A stretch of 41,038 nucleotides of DNA from an uncultured Methylotenera sp. (GCA_902168195.1 CABHOJ010000027.1:1-41038), one strand, 5' to 3'. Numbered from the stretch's first letter, positions 28,812-37,017 are shown. Translations and numbers: made by a program. The notes: generated by a model from the sequence alone, not told the origin.

Positions 28812-29116
28812 CGCTCGACGGCTTTCTTGATGTGTTGTGTCAGGGTGTCGAAATGGCGATTGGCCCGGTAGACATAGATCCCCGTGAGCACAAAAGCCAG
28901 CAGGATGATGCCTACGCCAAGCGGGAATCCGATGGTGGTGTATTGGCCCCAGACGACGATCTTGAAGAAGTCGGGCGAGAACGCCACGAGCAGGATGAAG
29001 CCGAAATAGGCTGCCAGCATGAGTGCGGATAGTTGCCAGGCCAGTCTCCCCCGCTGTTTCACCAATTGATGATATTCGGGCAATTGCTTGATCTTATCTA
29101 CGACCGCTTGCTGCAT
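28808..29116 (-). CDS. DUF485 membrane protein (YjcH-like)
   Basis: A 102 aa inner-membrane protein with two hydrophobic helices ([18 protein letters not shown] and [23 protein letters not shown]), matching DUF485. It is nearly always encoded directly before an acetate permease; the role is unknown but is presumably in transporter assembly or activity. The ribosome-binding region GAGAGAC precedes the ATG. It is translationally coupled to actP. Confidence 0.92.
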   Translation of the reverse strand: MQQAVVDKIKQLPEYHQLVKQRGRLAWQLSALMLAAYFGFILLVAFSPDFFKIVVWGQYTTIGFPLGVGIILLAFVLTGIYVYRANRHFDTLTQHIKKAVER

Positions 29117-29242
29117 GTCTCTCGCTCTCCCAGTGAAGATTCGGGCTGATGCCTCTGATGCGAGCTTAATCCAAAATATTCAGTATCAACAACCCTCTCG
29201 TCCTGACGAGCCGCGTTTCGTCAGCAATGGCGGAAATAGAGG

Positions 29243-29271
29243 TTGACAAGGGCGGCGACCGTCTTTAAGAT
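29243..29271 (+). promoter_or_regulatory. tRNA operon promoter
   Basis: A consensus -35 TTGACA (29243-29248), a 17-bp spacer and a -10 TAAGAT (29266-29271) are followed by a GC-rich discriminator. The tRNA-Ala gene starts 13 bp later. This is the best sigma-70 promoter in the window and fits stringent-controlled tRNA transcription. Confidence 0.85.
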
Positions 29272-29284
29272 TGCGCCTCTTTTC

Positions 29285-29360
<76 letters not shown>

Positions 29361-29426
29361 GTTAAAGAAATTTTTACTGGGAAAAGAGAGTTTTTGTAGT
29401 AGAATACGCACCGTTAAATGTTCCGG

Positions 29427-29502
29427 GTCCCCATCGTCTAGAGGCCTAGGACACCTCCCTTTCACGGAGGCGACCGGGGTTCGAATCCCCGTGGGGACGC
29501 CA
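29427..29502 (+). tRNA. tRNA-Glu (anticodon TTC)
   Basis: A 76-nt cloverleaf with the CCA end encoded. The acceptor GTCCCCA pairs with TGGGGAC, the anticodon stem is CCTCC/GGAGG with loop CTTTCAC (anticodon TTC), and the T-arm is GGGGTTCGAATCCCC. It lies 66 bp after tRNA-Ala and probably shares its transcript. Confidence 0.97.
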
Positions 29503-29510
29503 ACAAAATC

Positions 29511-29534
29511 AAGCCGCTAATCGCGGCTTTTTTT
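29511..29534 (+). terminator. Intrinsic terminator after the tRNA pair
   Basis: AAGCCGC, loop TAATC, then GCGGCTT followed by a T-run (to 29534). It is a strong hairpin 8 nt after the tRNA-Glu CCA end. Confidence 0.92.
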
Positions 29535-29852
29535 ATTGCTTTATCCCTCGCCTCTCGCCTTACCCCTCGTTCTCTGCCTATGCCTTTCCAGTCATGAAAA
29601 TATATTGAAAAACATATATTTATTATTATTTCGTAATTGATCCATTAAGAGCGTACGATGTCTCATGTCCTGAATATTCCCTACAGATGAGGTCATGATG
29701 TGTATCTCGTCTGTCTCGAACGTCCTACACACCCATCGTGGTTCAGAAGATATGCCGGAGGAATCTGCGGGAGATTCTCCGGGTGCCAGCATCGCAAGAA
29801 CACCTATCAGGCAAGCGACACTCAGCCCGAACCATAAAAAGAGGCAATATCT
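29535..29852. other. Intergenic region between tRNA-Glu and the glycine-zipper lipoprotein
   Basis: About 318 bp. It holds a C/T-rich stretch (about 29540-29590) and an 8-bp AT-only inverted repeat AAATATAT/ATATATTT (29598-29621). The downstream part must contain the lipoprotein promoter, which I cannot pinpoint. A minus-strand 92-aa ORF with a hydrophobic start overlaps here but has only a TTG start and no ribosome-binding site, so I do not call it. Confidence 0.5.
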
Positions 29853-30068
29853 ATGTATACGATCAAACAATCTACAGCCACCATGGCTACCCTTGCATTA
29901 CTACTCAGTCTGTCAGCCTGTAGCGGCATGTCCGCACGTGACAAGAACACGGCGATCGGCGCCGGTATCGGCGCCGTCGGCGGTGCAGTCCTGACCGGCG
30001 GCAGTGCCATCGGTACGGTCGGCGGCGCTGCAGTCGGCGGTGTCATCGGGAACCAGGTCGGCAAGTAA
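29853..30068 (+). CDS. Glycine-zipper lipoprotein (OsmB-like)
   Basis: A 71 aa lipoprotein. The signal sequence ends in the lipobox LSACSG, giving a lipid-modified Cys at about residue 23. The rest is a glycine-zipper hairpin (AIGAGIGAVGGAVLTGGSAIGTVGGAAVGGVIGNQVGK), as in OsmB and related outer-membrane proteins linked to osmotic or envelope stress. AAGAGG 8-10 nt before the ATG supports the start. It is monocistronic, closed by a strong terminator. Confidence 0.88.
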   Translation: MYTIKQSTATMATLALLLSLSACSGMSARDKNTAIGAGIGAVGGAVLTGGSAIGTVGGAAVGGVIGNQVGK

Positions 30069-30088
30069 TCAGTCCAGACTGGACATAC

Positions 30089-30118
30089 AAAAAGAGTGGC
30101 CTTGCGCCACTCTTTTTT
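30089..30118. terminator. Bidirectional intrinsic terminator
   Basis: AAAAAGAGTGGC, loop CTTGC, then GCCACTCTTTTTT: a 7-bp stem with A- and T-runs on both sides. It ends the OsmB-like gene on the plus strand and probably the pldA transcript on the minus strand. Confidence 0.92.
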
Positions 30119-30211
30119 ATTGCCTCAGCTCAATGCTTTAACCCTAGCCGGCCCGATTCTTTTCAATGCTGGCTCTCATCACCAGGCTAGGCAAGTCAGC
30201 TTGGCGCTGGC

Positions 30212-31384
30212 CTAGCGGGTGATGGAAAAACCTACCCTGACCTGGGTATCGCGATCGCGGTCATAGTCCAGCAAGGTCTCCCCATAGCCCGAGAACAGCT
30301 GCAGATGCACGAAAGTCCCGGTGCGGGCGAAGATGCGTGTGCTCAATGGGTATGACAGATCGAGCTGGCCGCTTGCATAGCCTGCTGTGCCCTGTCGGTA
30401 CATGCCGTTGACGATCAGACCATCCTCGCGTCCATAGCGCAGGATCCAGTCCGCATAGCCACGGTAACGCTGGATGTCATCGTTATCGCTCTTGTCGATG
30501 TAATGGTAGATCTTGGGCAGGAACGAGAGCCGTTTGCCGTGATCGAGATCCATGTGCCAGATCGGTTTCAGATAGGCGATATTGAGCGATCGGGAATCCG
30601 CGCCCGATTGGCCGTTGGACTCGTGTTCGAGACCCGCACGCCAGTCATTGGGCAACCAGGCTTTGCCGCTGCCCGCCCAGCCGTAATAGAGGCCGGGGCG
30701 GTAGCTGGTGTCGCGGAATGGACTCGAATCGTCTCCCAGGTCCCAGAGCGAAGTCTGGGTGTAGGTGAAATACAGGTTGCTGAATAAAGGCGAGAACTTC
30801 GAGAGCGAGCTCTCGGGATCGAACAGGCGATACTTGAAACTCAACTGGAACCTGGCGTCCGCCCCATTCCTCGAGTCCGACCCGACGACGAAATAAGTCG
30901 GTTCATTTGCGGATAGCCCCGGCTCATCTCCCGGCTTGGCGATGACGATGGTGGGAGAATCGCTGCTCTCCGCCTTTTTTGCATCAGTTGCATCGGTAGT
31001 GGCGACATTCAGCGGTCCGACGTCATCGTCCACCGACGCCTGCAGCAGGAATTGATTGGAGCTAACCCCGGTCAGACTGGCTTTGACCAAGCCTGTGAAC
31101 CGTGATTTCGGTTGCCCTTTGTAGGTGCGGCGGTCGGAAACCTGAGTGGATGTGACTGTAGGGACAAGCAGCAGGGTCTCTTCCCCGCCCGTTCCGTCCA
31201 GCGACAACCCCAACTGCTCGGGCCAGGCGGCATTCGAGGGTTTGACGATCTCAAGCGTCAAGGTCTGGCCTGGGCTGATCAGGGTGTCCTTGGGGACAGC
31301 CAGCCATGCTTCGGCCGCCAGGCCCAGCAAAGGATGCCCGAGGCCAATCAATAACATTGGCAGATGCCATGCACGTATGGTCAT
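30212..31384 (-). CDS. pldA: Outer-membrane phospholipase A
   Basis: Beta-barrel enzyme that hydrolyses misplaced phospholipids in the outer leaflet of the outer membrane. The catalytic signature is clear in GLEHESNGQSGADSRSLN (His and Ser of the OMPLA triad). Many amphipathic barrel strands follow (FARTGTFVHLQLFSGYGE, RDTQVRVGFSITR at the end). The internal ATG at 31384 starts a proper signal peptide (MTIRAWHLPMLLIGLGHPLLGLAAE); the longer TTG start in the ORF track is unlikely. An extra N-terminal region of about 150 residues precedes the barrel domain, longer than in E. coli PldA. A terminator separates it from the upstream PQQ-type gene. Confidence 0.9.
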   Translation of the reverse strand: MTIRAWHLPMLLIGLGHPLLGLAAEAWLAVPKDTLISPGQTLTLEIVKPSNAAWPEQLGLSLDGTGGEETLLLVPTVTSTQVSDRRTYKGQPKSRFTGLVKASLTGVSSNQFLLQASVDDDVGPLNVATTDATDAKKAESSDSPTIVIAKPGDEPGLSANEPTYFVVGSDSRNGADARFQLSFKYRLFDPESSLSKFSPLFSNLYFTYTQTSLWDLGDDSSPFRDTSYRPGLYYGWAGSGKAWLPNDWRAGLEHESNGQSGADSRSLNIAYLKPIWHMDLDHGKRLSFLPKIYHYIDKSDNDDIQRYRGYADWILRYGREDGLIVNGMYRQGTAGYASGQLDLSYPLSTRIFARTGTFVHLQLFSGYGETLLDYDRDRDTQVRVGFSITR

Positions 31385-31397
31385 TGGAGTACTTTCG

Positions 31398-31433
31398 TAA
31401 AAACTCCCCTGCAAGCCGTCTTCATGCAGGGGA
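31398..31433 (-). terminator. Intrinsic terminator of the PQQ-type gene
   Basis: TCCCCTGCA (31405-31413) pairs with TGCAGGGGA (31425-31433). On the minus strand the hairpin is followed by GTTTTTAC. It lies 38 bp after the stop of the PQQ-type protein and just before the pldA start. Confidence 0.75.
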
Positions 31434-31471
31434 TGTTTCAAGACATGCGCGTGGTGCGCGATGAGGGGATG

Positions 31472-33295
31472 CTACTTGGACAAAGAATACACCAAGATGT
31501 TGTCGCCTTGCTTATATCCAAAGATGGAATTGCCGCCTGCGGCGACCGCAACGTACTGCACGCCGTCGATCTCATAGGCGATGGGCGGCGCATTGACGCC
31601 GGCATCGGCCTTGGCTTGCCATAGCAGCGCGCCGGTCTGCTGGTCGTAGGCATTGAAGCTGCCGTTGCCTTCCCCGGTGAACACCAGGCCACCGGCCGTC
31701 GCCAGCACACCCCCTACCAACGGCTGTTCGGTCTTTTGCTGCCAGGCGATCTTGCCGGTACGGAGATCGATGGCGGACAACAGACCCCAGCGAGCTTCAT
31801 CTACGGGTTCTGAAGACGCGTAGCGGATGGGTGGTTCACCATTTTTGCCCGGCGTTTCATGCAGGGTGTATTTGATGGGAGCATGGATCCCTGCAACGAA
31901 GACTCGCTGATCCGTCTCGCTCAAGGCGATTGGCGACCAGTTCGCGCCGCCCAGGATACCCGGGAACAGGCGCGTGCCCTCGAACGTGGCTTTGGCGAAG
32001 AGATTGTGTTGCGGCACGAACGCATCGGATTTGAATAAGAGTTCACCCGTCAAGCGGTCGTGGACATAGAACCAGCCGGTCTTGCCGGCCTGGCCAACGG
32101 CGGGGATGCGCTTGCCGTCGCGCACAAGCTCGAACAGCACCGGTGGGCTTGCGAGGTCGTAGCCCCAGAGGTCATGGGGTACTTGCTGGTAATGCCAGCG
32201 GATCTTGCCTGTCCGGATATCGAGCGCGACCAGGGAAACCGTATAGAGGTTGTCCCCAGGTCTTGCCACATCGTTCATCTGCGGCGAAGGGTTGCCCGTG
32301 CCGAAGTACAAGAGGCCGTTCGCAGCATCGATGGCAGGCGTGCTCCAGGCGGAACCGCCACCGAATCTGGCGGCATCCGGGTGATCGCCGAGGCGGGCTT
32401 TCTCCTGTGCGATATCACGGTTCAGTTTGACCCCGTCAGGCGTGGTCTCACGGAACTGCCCTTCCCAACCTTTGGCCGGGATCGTATCGAATTGCCAAAC
32501 CCGCTTGCCTGACTGCACATCGAATGCCGCGAGGAACCCGGGGCGACCGTAGCGTCCAGTGACGCCGATCACGGCGCCGAGTGGCGCATCGTCGCGAGGA
32601 TTGTCGATATGCAAGCCATAGCCCACCCCTGTGATACCGACGATGACCTTGCCTTGATAGACGACTGGCGCCATGGCGATACCGATACCGGTGCCGCCGG
32701 TGGTCTTGGCGATACGGTTGGGGTCGGCGTTGCTGAGGGATTCCTGGCCCTCGGTCGCCACAGCGGCTTCGACGGCATCGATGTCCCATTCCAGCTTGCC
32801 GGTCTTGGCGTCGAGTGCGATGAGTCGTGCATCGACCGTCCCCATAAAGACTTTACCGTAGCCGACAGCGACGCCGCGATTGGCCGGGCCGCAACACATC
32901 TTCCAATCCTGGCGTCGCTGGTGTTCATAACGCCATAACTGCTTGCCTGTCTTGGCGTCCAGCGCCAGCACATGGTTATAAGGGAGCGATACGTACATCA
33001 CACCACCGACGACGATAGGCGTGGATTGGAAGCTGGCACTGACGCCGGTCTTCACCTTCCATGCAAGATCCAGCTTGGTGACATTGGCGCGGTCGATTTG
33101 TTTCAACGGCGAATAACGCTGATTGGCGTAATCCCGCCCAAAGCTCGGCCACTCCCCTGCTTGCGCTTGGGCGATATTAGCGGTCGTCTCATCCTGCTTC
33201 CCTGATTGCGCCTGCTGCAACCCCGCACATCCGGCAATGCCGGTCAGGATCAGGCAGAAGGCTGCATAAGTCAGCAAGGGGCGTATCAGCATCAT
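31472..33295 (-). CDS. PQQ-dependent dehydrogenase-type beta-propeller lipoprotein
   Basis: A 607 aa protein with a lipoprotein signal (lipobox IAGC, Cys23) and an eight-bladed quinoprotein propeller with repeated W-docking motifs (LDAKTGKQLWRYE, LDAKTGKLEWDID, LDIRTGKIRWHY). The vicinal Cys pair typical of quinoprotein alcohol dehydrogenases is present (WKMCCGPANRG, residues 134-135), as is the metal-ligand Asn (YFGTGNPSP, N335). The active-site Asp expected in the HD-x-W-D-Y motif is Gly here (HDLWGYD, G378), and the expected Glu ligand in the GISGAE-type motif is also not visible (GITGVGYG). It may have altered activity or belong to a divergent subfamily. No cytochrome or pqq genes are adjacent. 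Confidence 0.85.
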   Translation of the reverse strand: MMLIRPLLTYAAFCLILTGIAGCAGLQQAQSGKQDETTANIAQAQAGEWPSFGRDYANQRYSPLKQIDRANVTKLDLAWKVKTGVSASFQSTPIVVGGVMYVSLPYNHVLALDAKTGKQLWRYEHQRRQDWKMCCGPANRGVAVGYGKVFMGTVDARLIALDAKTGKLEWDIDAVEAAVATEGQESLSNADPNRIAKTTGGTGIGIAMAPVVYQGKVIVGITGVGYGLHIDNPRDDAPLGAVIGVTGRYGRPGFLAAFDVQSGKRVWQFDTIPAKGWEGQFRETTPDGVKLNRDIAQEKARLGDHPDAARFGGGSAWSTPAIDAANGLLYFGTGNPSPQMNDVARPGDNLYTVSLVALDIRTGKIRWHYQQVPHDLWGYDLASPPVLFELVRDGKRIPAVGQAGKTGWFYVHDRLTGELLFKSDAFVPQHNLFAKATFEGTRLFPGILGGANWSPIALSETDQRVFVAGIHAPIKYTLHETPGKNGEPPIRYASSEPVDEARWGLLSAIDLRTGKIAWQQKTEQPLVGGVLATAGGLVFTGEGNGSFNAYDQQTGALLWQAKADAGVNAPPIAYEIDGVQYVAVAAGGNSIFGYKQGDNILVYSLSK

Positions 33296-33697
33296 GGCAA
33301 GGTCATTTTCTGGATTGAATCAAATAAAGTATACCGACTTGTATATGTAATTGGCTAGCGTTGCTGTAAGCACGAGTAGCTAGACTGCCTGGCTAGGTTG
33401 CTATCGTTGCATGCCGGGACAAACGTTATGCCGCCTGACCCTCTGATGGCGCCCGCCCGGCCCTAAGCGCAGCTGACTATACGCCCGTCCGCAATTTCGT
33501 TGCATGGCAAATCACGGCTTGGCAAATCACATGCGATCAACAGCTTGCCCAATATTTGAATATTATTCATGAATAGATTTCACCTTACAAATCATTAAAT
33601 TGTTAAGACAACAGAACTTTTGAATAGGTATTGAATCGGAATAATCAGTATGTGAGAATCAATACCCACCAAGGTATCTGTTGATGAAGAGGCATCC
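33296..33697. promoter_or_regulatory. Divergent regulatory region between the PQQ-type gene and litR
   Basis: About 400 bp without a gene and rich in repeats. TGGCAAATCAC occurs twice (33505-33515, 33520-33530) with a degenerate third copy near 33585. A 13-bp palindrome TGAATATTATTCA lies at 33557-33569. TTGAAT occurs at 33620 and 33631, 11 bp apart. GGTATTGA (33627-33634) is an exact inverted match to TCAATACC (33659-33666). These are plausible operators for the LitR-type protein. The region probably holds promoters for both flanking genes, but I cannot place the core elements firmly. Confidence 0.6.
33620..33666. promoter_or_regulatory. Candidate LitR/CarH operator
   Basis: Two TTGAAT repeats one helical turn apart (33620-33625, 33631-33636) overlap the left arm of a perfect inverted repeat GGTATTGA/TCAATACC, 32 bp upstream of the litR start. 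As I recall, CarH operators consist of tandem 11-bp direct repeats, which matches the 11-bp period here. The repeats are visible; binding is inferred. Confidence 0.45.
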
Positions 33698-34627
33698 ATG
33701 AAGATGAACCAAACTGCCGTTAAAGAAGCATTCCCTATCCGTACGGTCTCTGCCTTGACCGGGATCAATCCGATCACACTTCGTACCTGGGAGCGTCGCT
33801 ATGGACTGATCGCGCCGATCCGCACTCCCAAGGGCCACCGGCTCTACACCAAAGACCAGATCGCCATGCTGCATCGCGTGGTCGCCCTGGTCGACAGCGG
33901 CATCCCGATCAGCCAGATCAACTTCAGCCTGCTGACCTCCGATCCTGAGAAGCGCAGCACGCAGGAAGAAGAGTTCTGGGGTCGCCTCATCTCCCGCATG
34001 ATCACGGCGGTGAGCCGCTTTGAAGAGGCGGTGCTGGAAAACACCTACAACGAGGCGATGGCGCTCTACCCCATCGAGACGGTTACGCAACGCCTGCTGA
34101 TCCCCATGCTGAGGAACCTCGGCGAGCGTTGGGCAGCCGGCGAAGGCATGGTGGCTGAAGAGCATTTCTTCGGTGTGTATCTGCGCAACAAGCTCGGTGC
34201 GCGTTTCCATCATCGCAAGCGCCTCGATTACGGCCCTGTACTCTTGACCGCCTGCCTGCCGGGCGAGCGCCATGAAGCAGGTGTCCTGCTATTCGCCTTG
34301 AGCGCTCAGGACCATGACTACCGCACCATCCTGCTGGGCAGCGACATGCCGCTAGAGGAATTACCGGCCACGGTGAAGCAATCGCGATCCGATGCCATCG
34401 TGCTTGCCGCCTCTTACTGCGAACAACCGGCGAAATTGATGCAATCGTTACGCACGCTGGTGCAATCGACGGATGTCCCGGTATTCATCGGTGGTTACGT
34501 ATCGGTCGAGCATCACGACGCCATCCTGGCCACGGGCGCCTACCCCCTGGGGGCGGATATTAGTTTCAGTTTCCGTCACATCGATGAAACGCTACGTAAG
34601 CAGATTCATCGTAAAGCCAATCATTAG
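33698..34627 (+). CDS. litR: MerR-family B12-binding transcription regulator (LitR/CarH type)
   Basis: The 309 aa protein has an N-terminal MerR HTH (about 13-80, PIRTVSALTGINPITLRTWERRYGL), a helical cobalamin-cap domain with the W-x9-EH motif (W145...E155-H156), and a Rossmann B12-binding domain with E-x-H-x-x-G (E190, H192, G195; LPGERHEAGVL). Proteins of this type bind adenosylcobalamin in the dark as repressors and release DNA on illumination. Position 146, next to W145, is Ala, whereas Thermus CarH has the light-state His ligand (His132) there, so its photochemistry may differ. It heads a lipid-modification operon, with the cfa-like gene starting 28 bp downstream. Confidence 0.88.
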   Translation: MKMNQTAVKEAFPIRTVSALTGINPITLRTWERRYGLIAPIRTPKGHRLYTKDQIAMLHRVVALVDSGIPISQINFSLLTSDPEKRSTQEEEFWGRLISRMITAVSRFEEAVLENTYNEAMALYPIETVTQRLLIPMLRNLGERWAAGEGMVAEEHFFGVYLRNKLGARFHHRKRLDYGPVLLTACLPGERHEAGVLLFALSAQDHDYRTILLGSDMPLEELPATVKQSRSDAIVLAASYCEQPAKLMQSLRTLVQSTDVPVFIGGYVSVEHHDAILATGAYPLGADISFSFRHIDETLRKQIHRKANH

Positions 34628-34655
34628 TCAGAACAGCATCACGCAAAGGATATCT

Positions 34656-35699
34656 ATGCAAGTCACCAGCCTCGCAATCAATTGGTCAGAGCGTGGCCTC
34701 GTTCCGGATTATGCGATCCGCGCCGGGATCCGCCGCCTGGTCGAGAAACGCCTCAAGGAGATCGCGGCGCACGATTGCGAAGTGGGTGCCGAGATCGAGA
34801 ACGCGTTCATCGACAGGATGAACCAATCCCCAGTAGCACCAGTGCCGGAACTGGCCAACGAACAACATTACGAAGTGCCGTCAGACTTCTTCAAGCTATG
34901 CCTTGGCCGTCACCGGAAATACAGCAGTTGCTACTGGGCGGAAGACACCAAGACCCTTGACCAGGCGGAAGCCCTGGCGCTAAAACTGACGTGCCAGCAT
35001 GCGACCCTGGCGGACGGGCAGGACATCCTGGAACTGGGCTGTGGCTGGGGTTCGCTCAGTCTTTGGATGGCTGACAAATACCGTAATAGTCGCATCACGG
35101 CTGTCTCCAACTCCAATTCGCAGCGCGAATACATCATGGAAGAGGCCCGCGCCCGCGGCCTGTCCAACCTCAAGGTCATCACCTGCGACATGAACGACTT
35201 CCAGGCCCCCGGACAATATGACCGTATCGTCTCGGTCGAGATGTTCGAGCACATGCGCAACTACAGCAAACTTTATTCACGCGTGTACAGCTGGTTGCGC
35301 CCTGGCGGCCGCTTCTTTAAGCATATCTTCGTGCATCGCATGACGCCCTATGCCTTCGAGGTCGCTGGCGAAGACGACTGGATGAGCCAGTTCTTCTTCT
35401 CCGGCGGCATCATGCCGAGCGACGACTTGCCCCTGCGCTTCCAGGAGCGGCTCAAGCTGCTGAAGCAATGGCGCTGGAACGGTACGCACTACGAGAAGAC
35501 TGCCAACGCCTGGCTGGAGAACATGGATGCGCATGAGGACGAGATCACAGCCATCCTGGCAACCACCTATGGTGCGGACAATGTCGAGATGTGGCGCAAC
35601 CGCTGGCGTATCTTCTATATGTCATGCGCCGAACTGTTCGGGCTCAAGGATGGCCAGGAATGGTGGGTCAGCCATTACCTCTTCGAGCGGCCGATCTAG
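34656..35699 (+). CDS. Cyclopropane-fatty-acid-synthase-family SAM methyltransferase
   Basis: SAM-dependent methyltransferase of the CFA/mycolic-acid synthase family, acting on double bonds of membrane acyl chains. The true start is the ATG at 34656, with AAAGGA upstream; the ORF-track start inside litR is spurious. The 347 aa protein shows HYEVPSDFFKLCLG, the SAM motif ILELGCGWGSLSLWMA, SVEMFEHMRNY and a C-terminal RWRIFYMSCAELFGL. It is shorter than E. coli Cfa (382 aa) and lacks much of the N-terminal domain. It may therefore be the variant that makes methylated (UfaM-like) rather than cyclopropane products. The next gene begins directly after its stop codon. Confidence 0.88.
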   Translation: MQVTSLAINWSERGLVPDYAIRAGIRRLVEKRLKEIAAHDCEVGAEIENAFIDRMNQSPVAPVPELANEQHYEVPSDFFKLCLGRHRKYSSCYWAEDTKTLDQAEALALKLTCQHATLADGQDILELGCGWGSLSLWMADKYRNSRITAVSNSNSQREYIMEEARARGLSNLKVITCDMNDFQAPGQYDRIVSVEMFEHMRNYSKLYSRVYSWLRPGGRFFKHIFVHRMTPYAFEVAGEDDWMSQFFFSGGIMPSDDLPLRFQERLKLLKQWRWNGTHYEKTANAWLENMDAHEDEITAILATTYGADNVEMWRNRWRIFYMSCAELFGLKDGQEWWVSHYLFERPI

Positions 35700-36227
35700 A
35701 TGCTGCTGAACATCATCGGATTCCAGATCGGCTGGTTCGCCTGCGTACTCGGGGCCGCATACGGCTATCCGCTGCTGGGGCCATTGGTCGCATTGCCGGT
35801 GATCGGCCTGCATTTGATGCGCCAGGCCGACCGATCGACCGAGATCGCCTTGATGGTCTTCGTCACCCTCATCGGTAGCACCTATGACCAGACCCTGATG
35901 TGGTTCGGCTTGGTGGGTTACAGCGCCAGCATATGGAGCCTGGACTTGCTACCGATCTGGATGATCACACTGTGGTTGCTGTTCGCCACCACCTTGAATG
36001 TCAGCCTGAAATGGTTGCAAGGCCGCTACCTGATCGCGGCTGTGTTCGGCTTCATCGGCGGCCCCCTTGCCTACTGGGGTGGCGCGAAGCTCGGTGCCAT
36101 CAACTGGCTGCAGCACTTCGAGTTGCTACTCGCGCTGGCGATAGGCTGGGCCATCTTGATGCCTGTGCTGGCGTGGCTTGCGGCCTATTTCGGTACGTTC
36201 GCCAGAAAAGAGGTCGCCCATGTTTGA
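35700..36227 (+). CDS. DUF2878 membrane protein
   Basis: A 175 aa protein with about five hydrophobic helices (IGFQIGWFACVLGAAYGY, WMITLWLLFATTLNVSL, LLLALAIGWAILMPVLAWL) and a DUF2878 look. Homologues sit in cfa/DUF1365 clusters of many proteobacteria; the function is unknown. It begins at the base after the cfa-like stop codon and overlaps the next gene by 8 bp. Confidence 0.8.
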   Translation: MLLNIIGFQIGWFACVLGAAYGYPLLGPLVALPVIGLHLMRQADRSTEIALMVFVTLIGSTYDQTLMWFGLVGYSASIWSLDLLPIWMITLWLLFATTLNVSLKWLQGRYLIAAVFGFIGGPLAYWGGAKLGAINWLQHFELLLALAIGWAILMPVLAWLAAYFGTFARKEVAHV

Positions 36228-37017
36228 CTGGCCTATCTTCCTGCAGGGGCTGTCCGGTCTGCTAGCCTTCGGCTTCCTGGGCTGGCTGCTGAGTCTCGCG
36301 CGTCACAACGTGACCCATGTCGACAGCATGTGGAGCCTGTTCTTTGTCGTGGCTGCGGCTATCTATGGCTACGGGACCGGCGCTTTTGATGGTGATGCCA
36401 TGCCACGCTACTGCCTGGTGATGTCGCTGGTGATCCTCTGGGCGACGCGGTTGTTCGTCTATCTCACCTGGCGTAACTGGGGGCCGCACGAGGATCACCG
36501 TTACCAAGCCATCCGCAAGAATAACGAGCCACATTTCTGGCTCAAGAGTCTTTATATCATCTTCGGGTTGCAGGCCGTGCTGGCCTGGATCGTCTCGTTG
36601 CCTTTGCACGGCGCGATCCAGAGCGCATCCGAACTGAATTGGTTGGATGGATTAGGCGCCGCGCTCATGGTGTTCGGCCTACTGTGGGAGACCATCGCCG
36701 ACTGGCAGCTGGCAAGATTCAAGGCCAACCCCGAAAATAAGGGTATGGTGATGGATCAGGGCCTCTGGGCTTACAGCCGTCACCCCAACTACTTTGGCGA
36801 ATTCTGCGTGTGGTGGGGCTTCTACCTCATCGCCTGCGCCGCCGGCGCATGGTGGAGCGTGCCAGCGCCGTTGTTGATGACGCTGCTCCTGCTTAAAGTC
36901 AGCGGCGTTGCCTTGCTGGAGAAGGATATCGGCGAACGCCGCCCGAAATATGCCGATTACGTGGCGCGAACCAATGCCTTCTTCCCCGGACCCTCCAAAC
37001 AGAAAGGGAATGCCTGA
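36220..37017 (+). CDS. DUF1295 membrane protein (steroid-reductase/ICMT-like)
   Basis: Integral-membrane protein of the DUF1295 family, related to steroid 5-alpha-reductase and isoprenylcysteine methyltransferase folds. The ATG at 36220 (MFDWPIFLQG) has an AAAGAGG ribosome-binding site; the ORF-track start is 42 bp too early. The protein is 265 aa with about seven helices. The C-terminal signature GLWAYSRHPNYFGEFCVWWGFYL is the cofactor-binding region of this fold. In this operon a lipid or fatty-acyl substrate is likely, but the reaction is unproven. It overlaps its neighbours by 8 bp and 1 bp. Confidence 0.88.
   Translation: MFDWPIFLQGLSGLLAFGFLGWLLSLARHNVTHVDSMWSLFFVVAAAIYGYGTGAFDGDAMPRYCLVMSLVILWATRLFVYLTWRNWGPHEDHRYQAIRKNNEPHFWLKSLYIIFGLQAVLAWIVSLPLHGAIQSASELNWLDGLGAALMVFGLLWETIADWQLARFKANPENKGMVMDQGLWAYSRHPNYFGEFCVWWGFYLIACAAGAWWSVPAPLLMTLLLLKVSGVALLEKDIGERRPKYADYVARTNAFFPGPSKQKGNA

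Noticed and set aside
29592-29870. Minus-strand 92-aa ORF with a hydrophobic N-terminus
   Set aside because: It has a TTG start with no ribosome-binding site and overlaps the well-supported lipoprotein start on the other strand; the C-terminal half looks like translated AT-rich spacer.
31385-31441. Longer TTG start for pldA
   Set aside because: It would pass through the terminator hairpin and place extra polar residues before a clear signal peptide.
34473-34655. Upstream extension of the cfa-like ORF
   Set aside because: It lies wholly inside litR in another frame; the ATG at 34656 has a ribosome-binding site and matches the family start.
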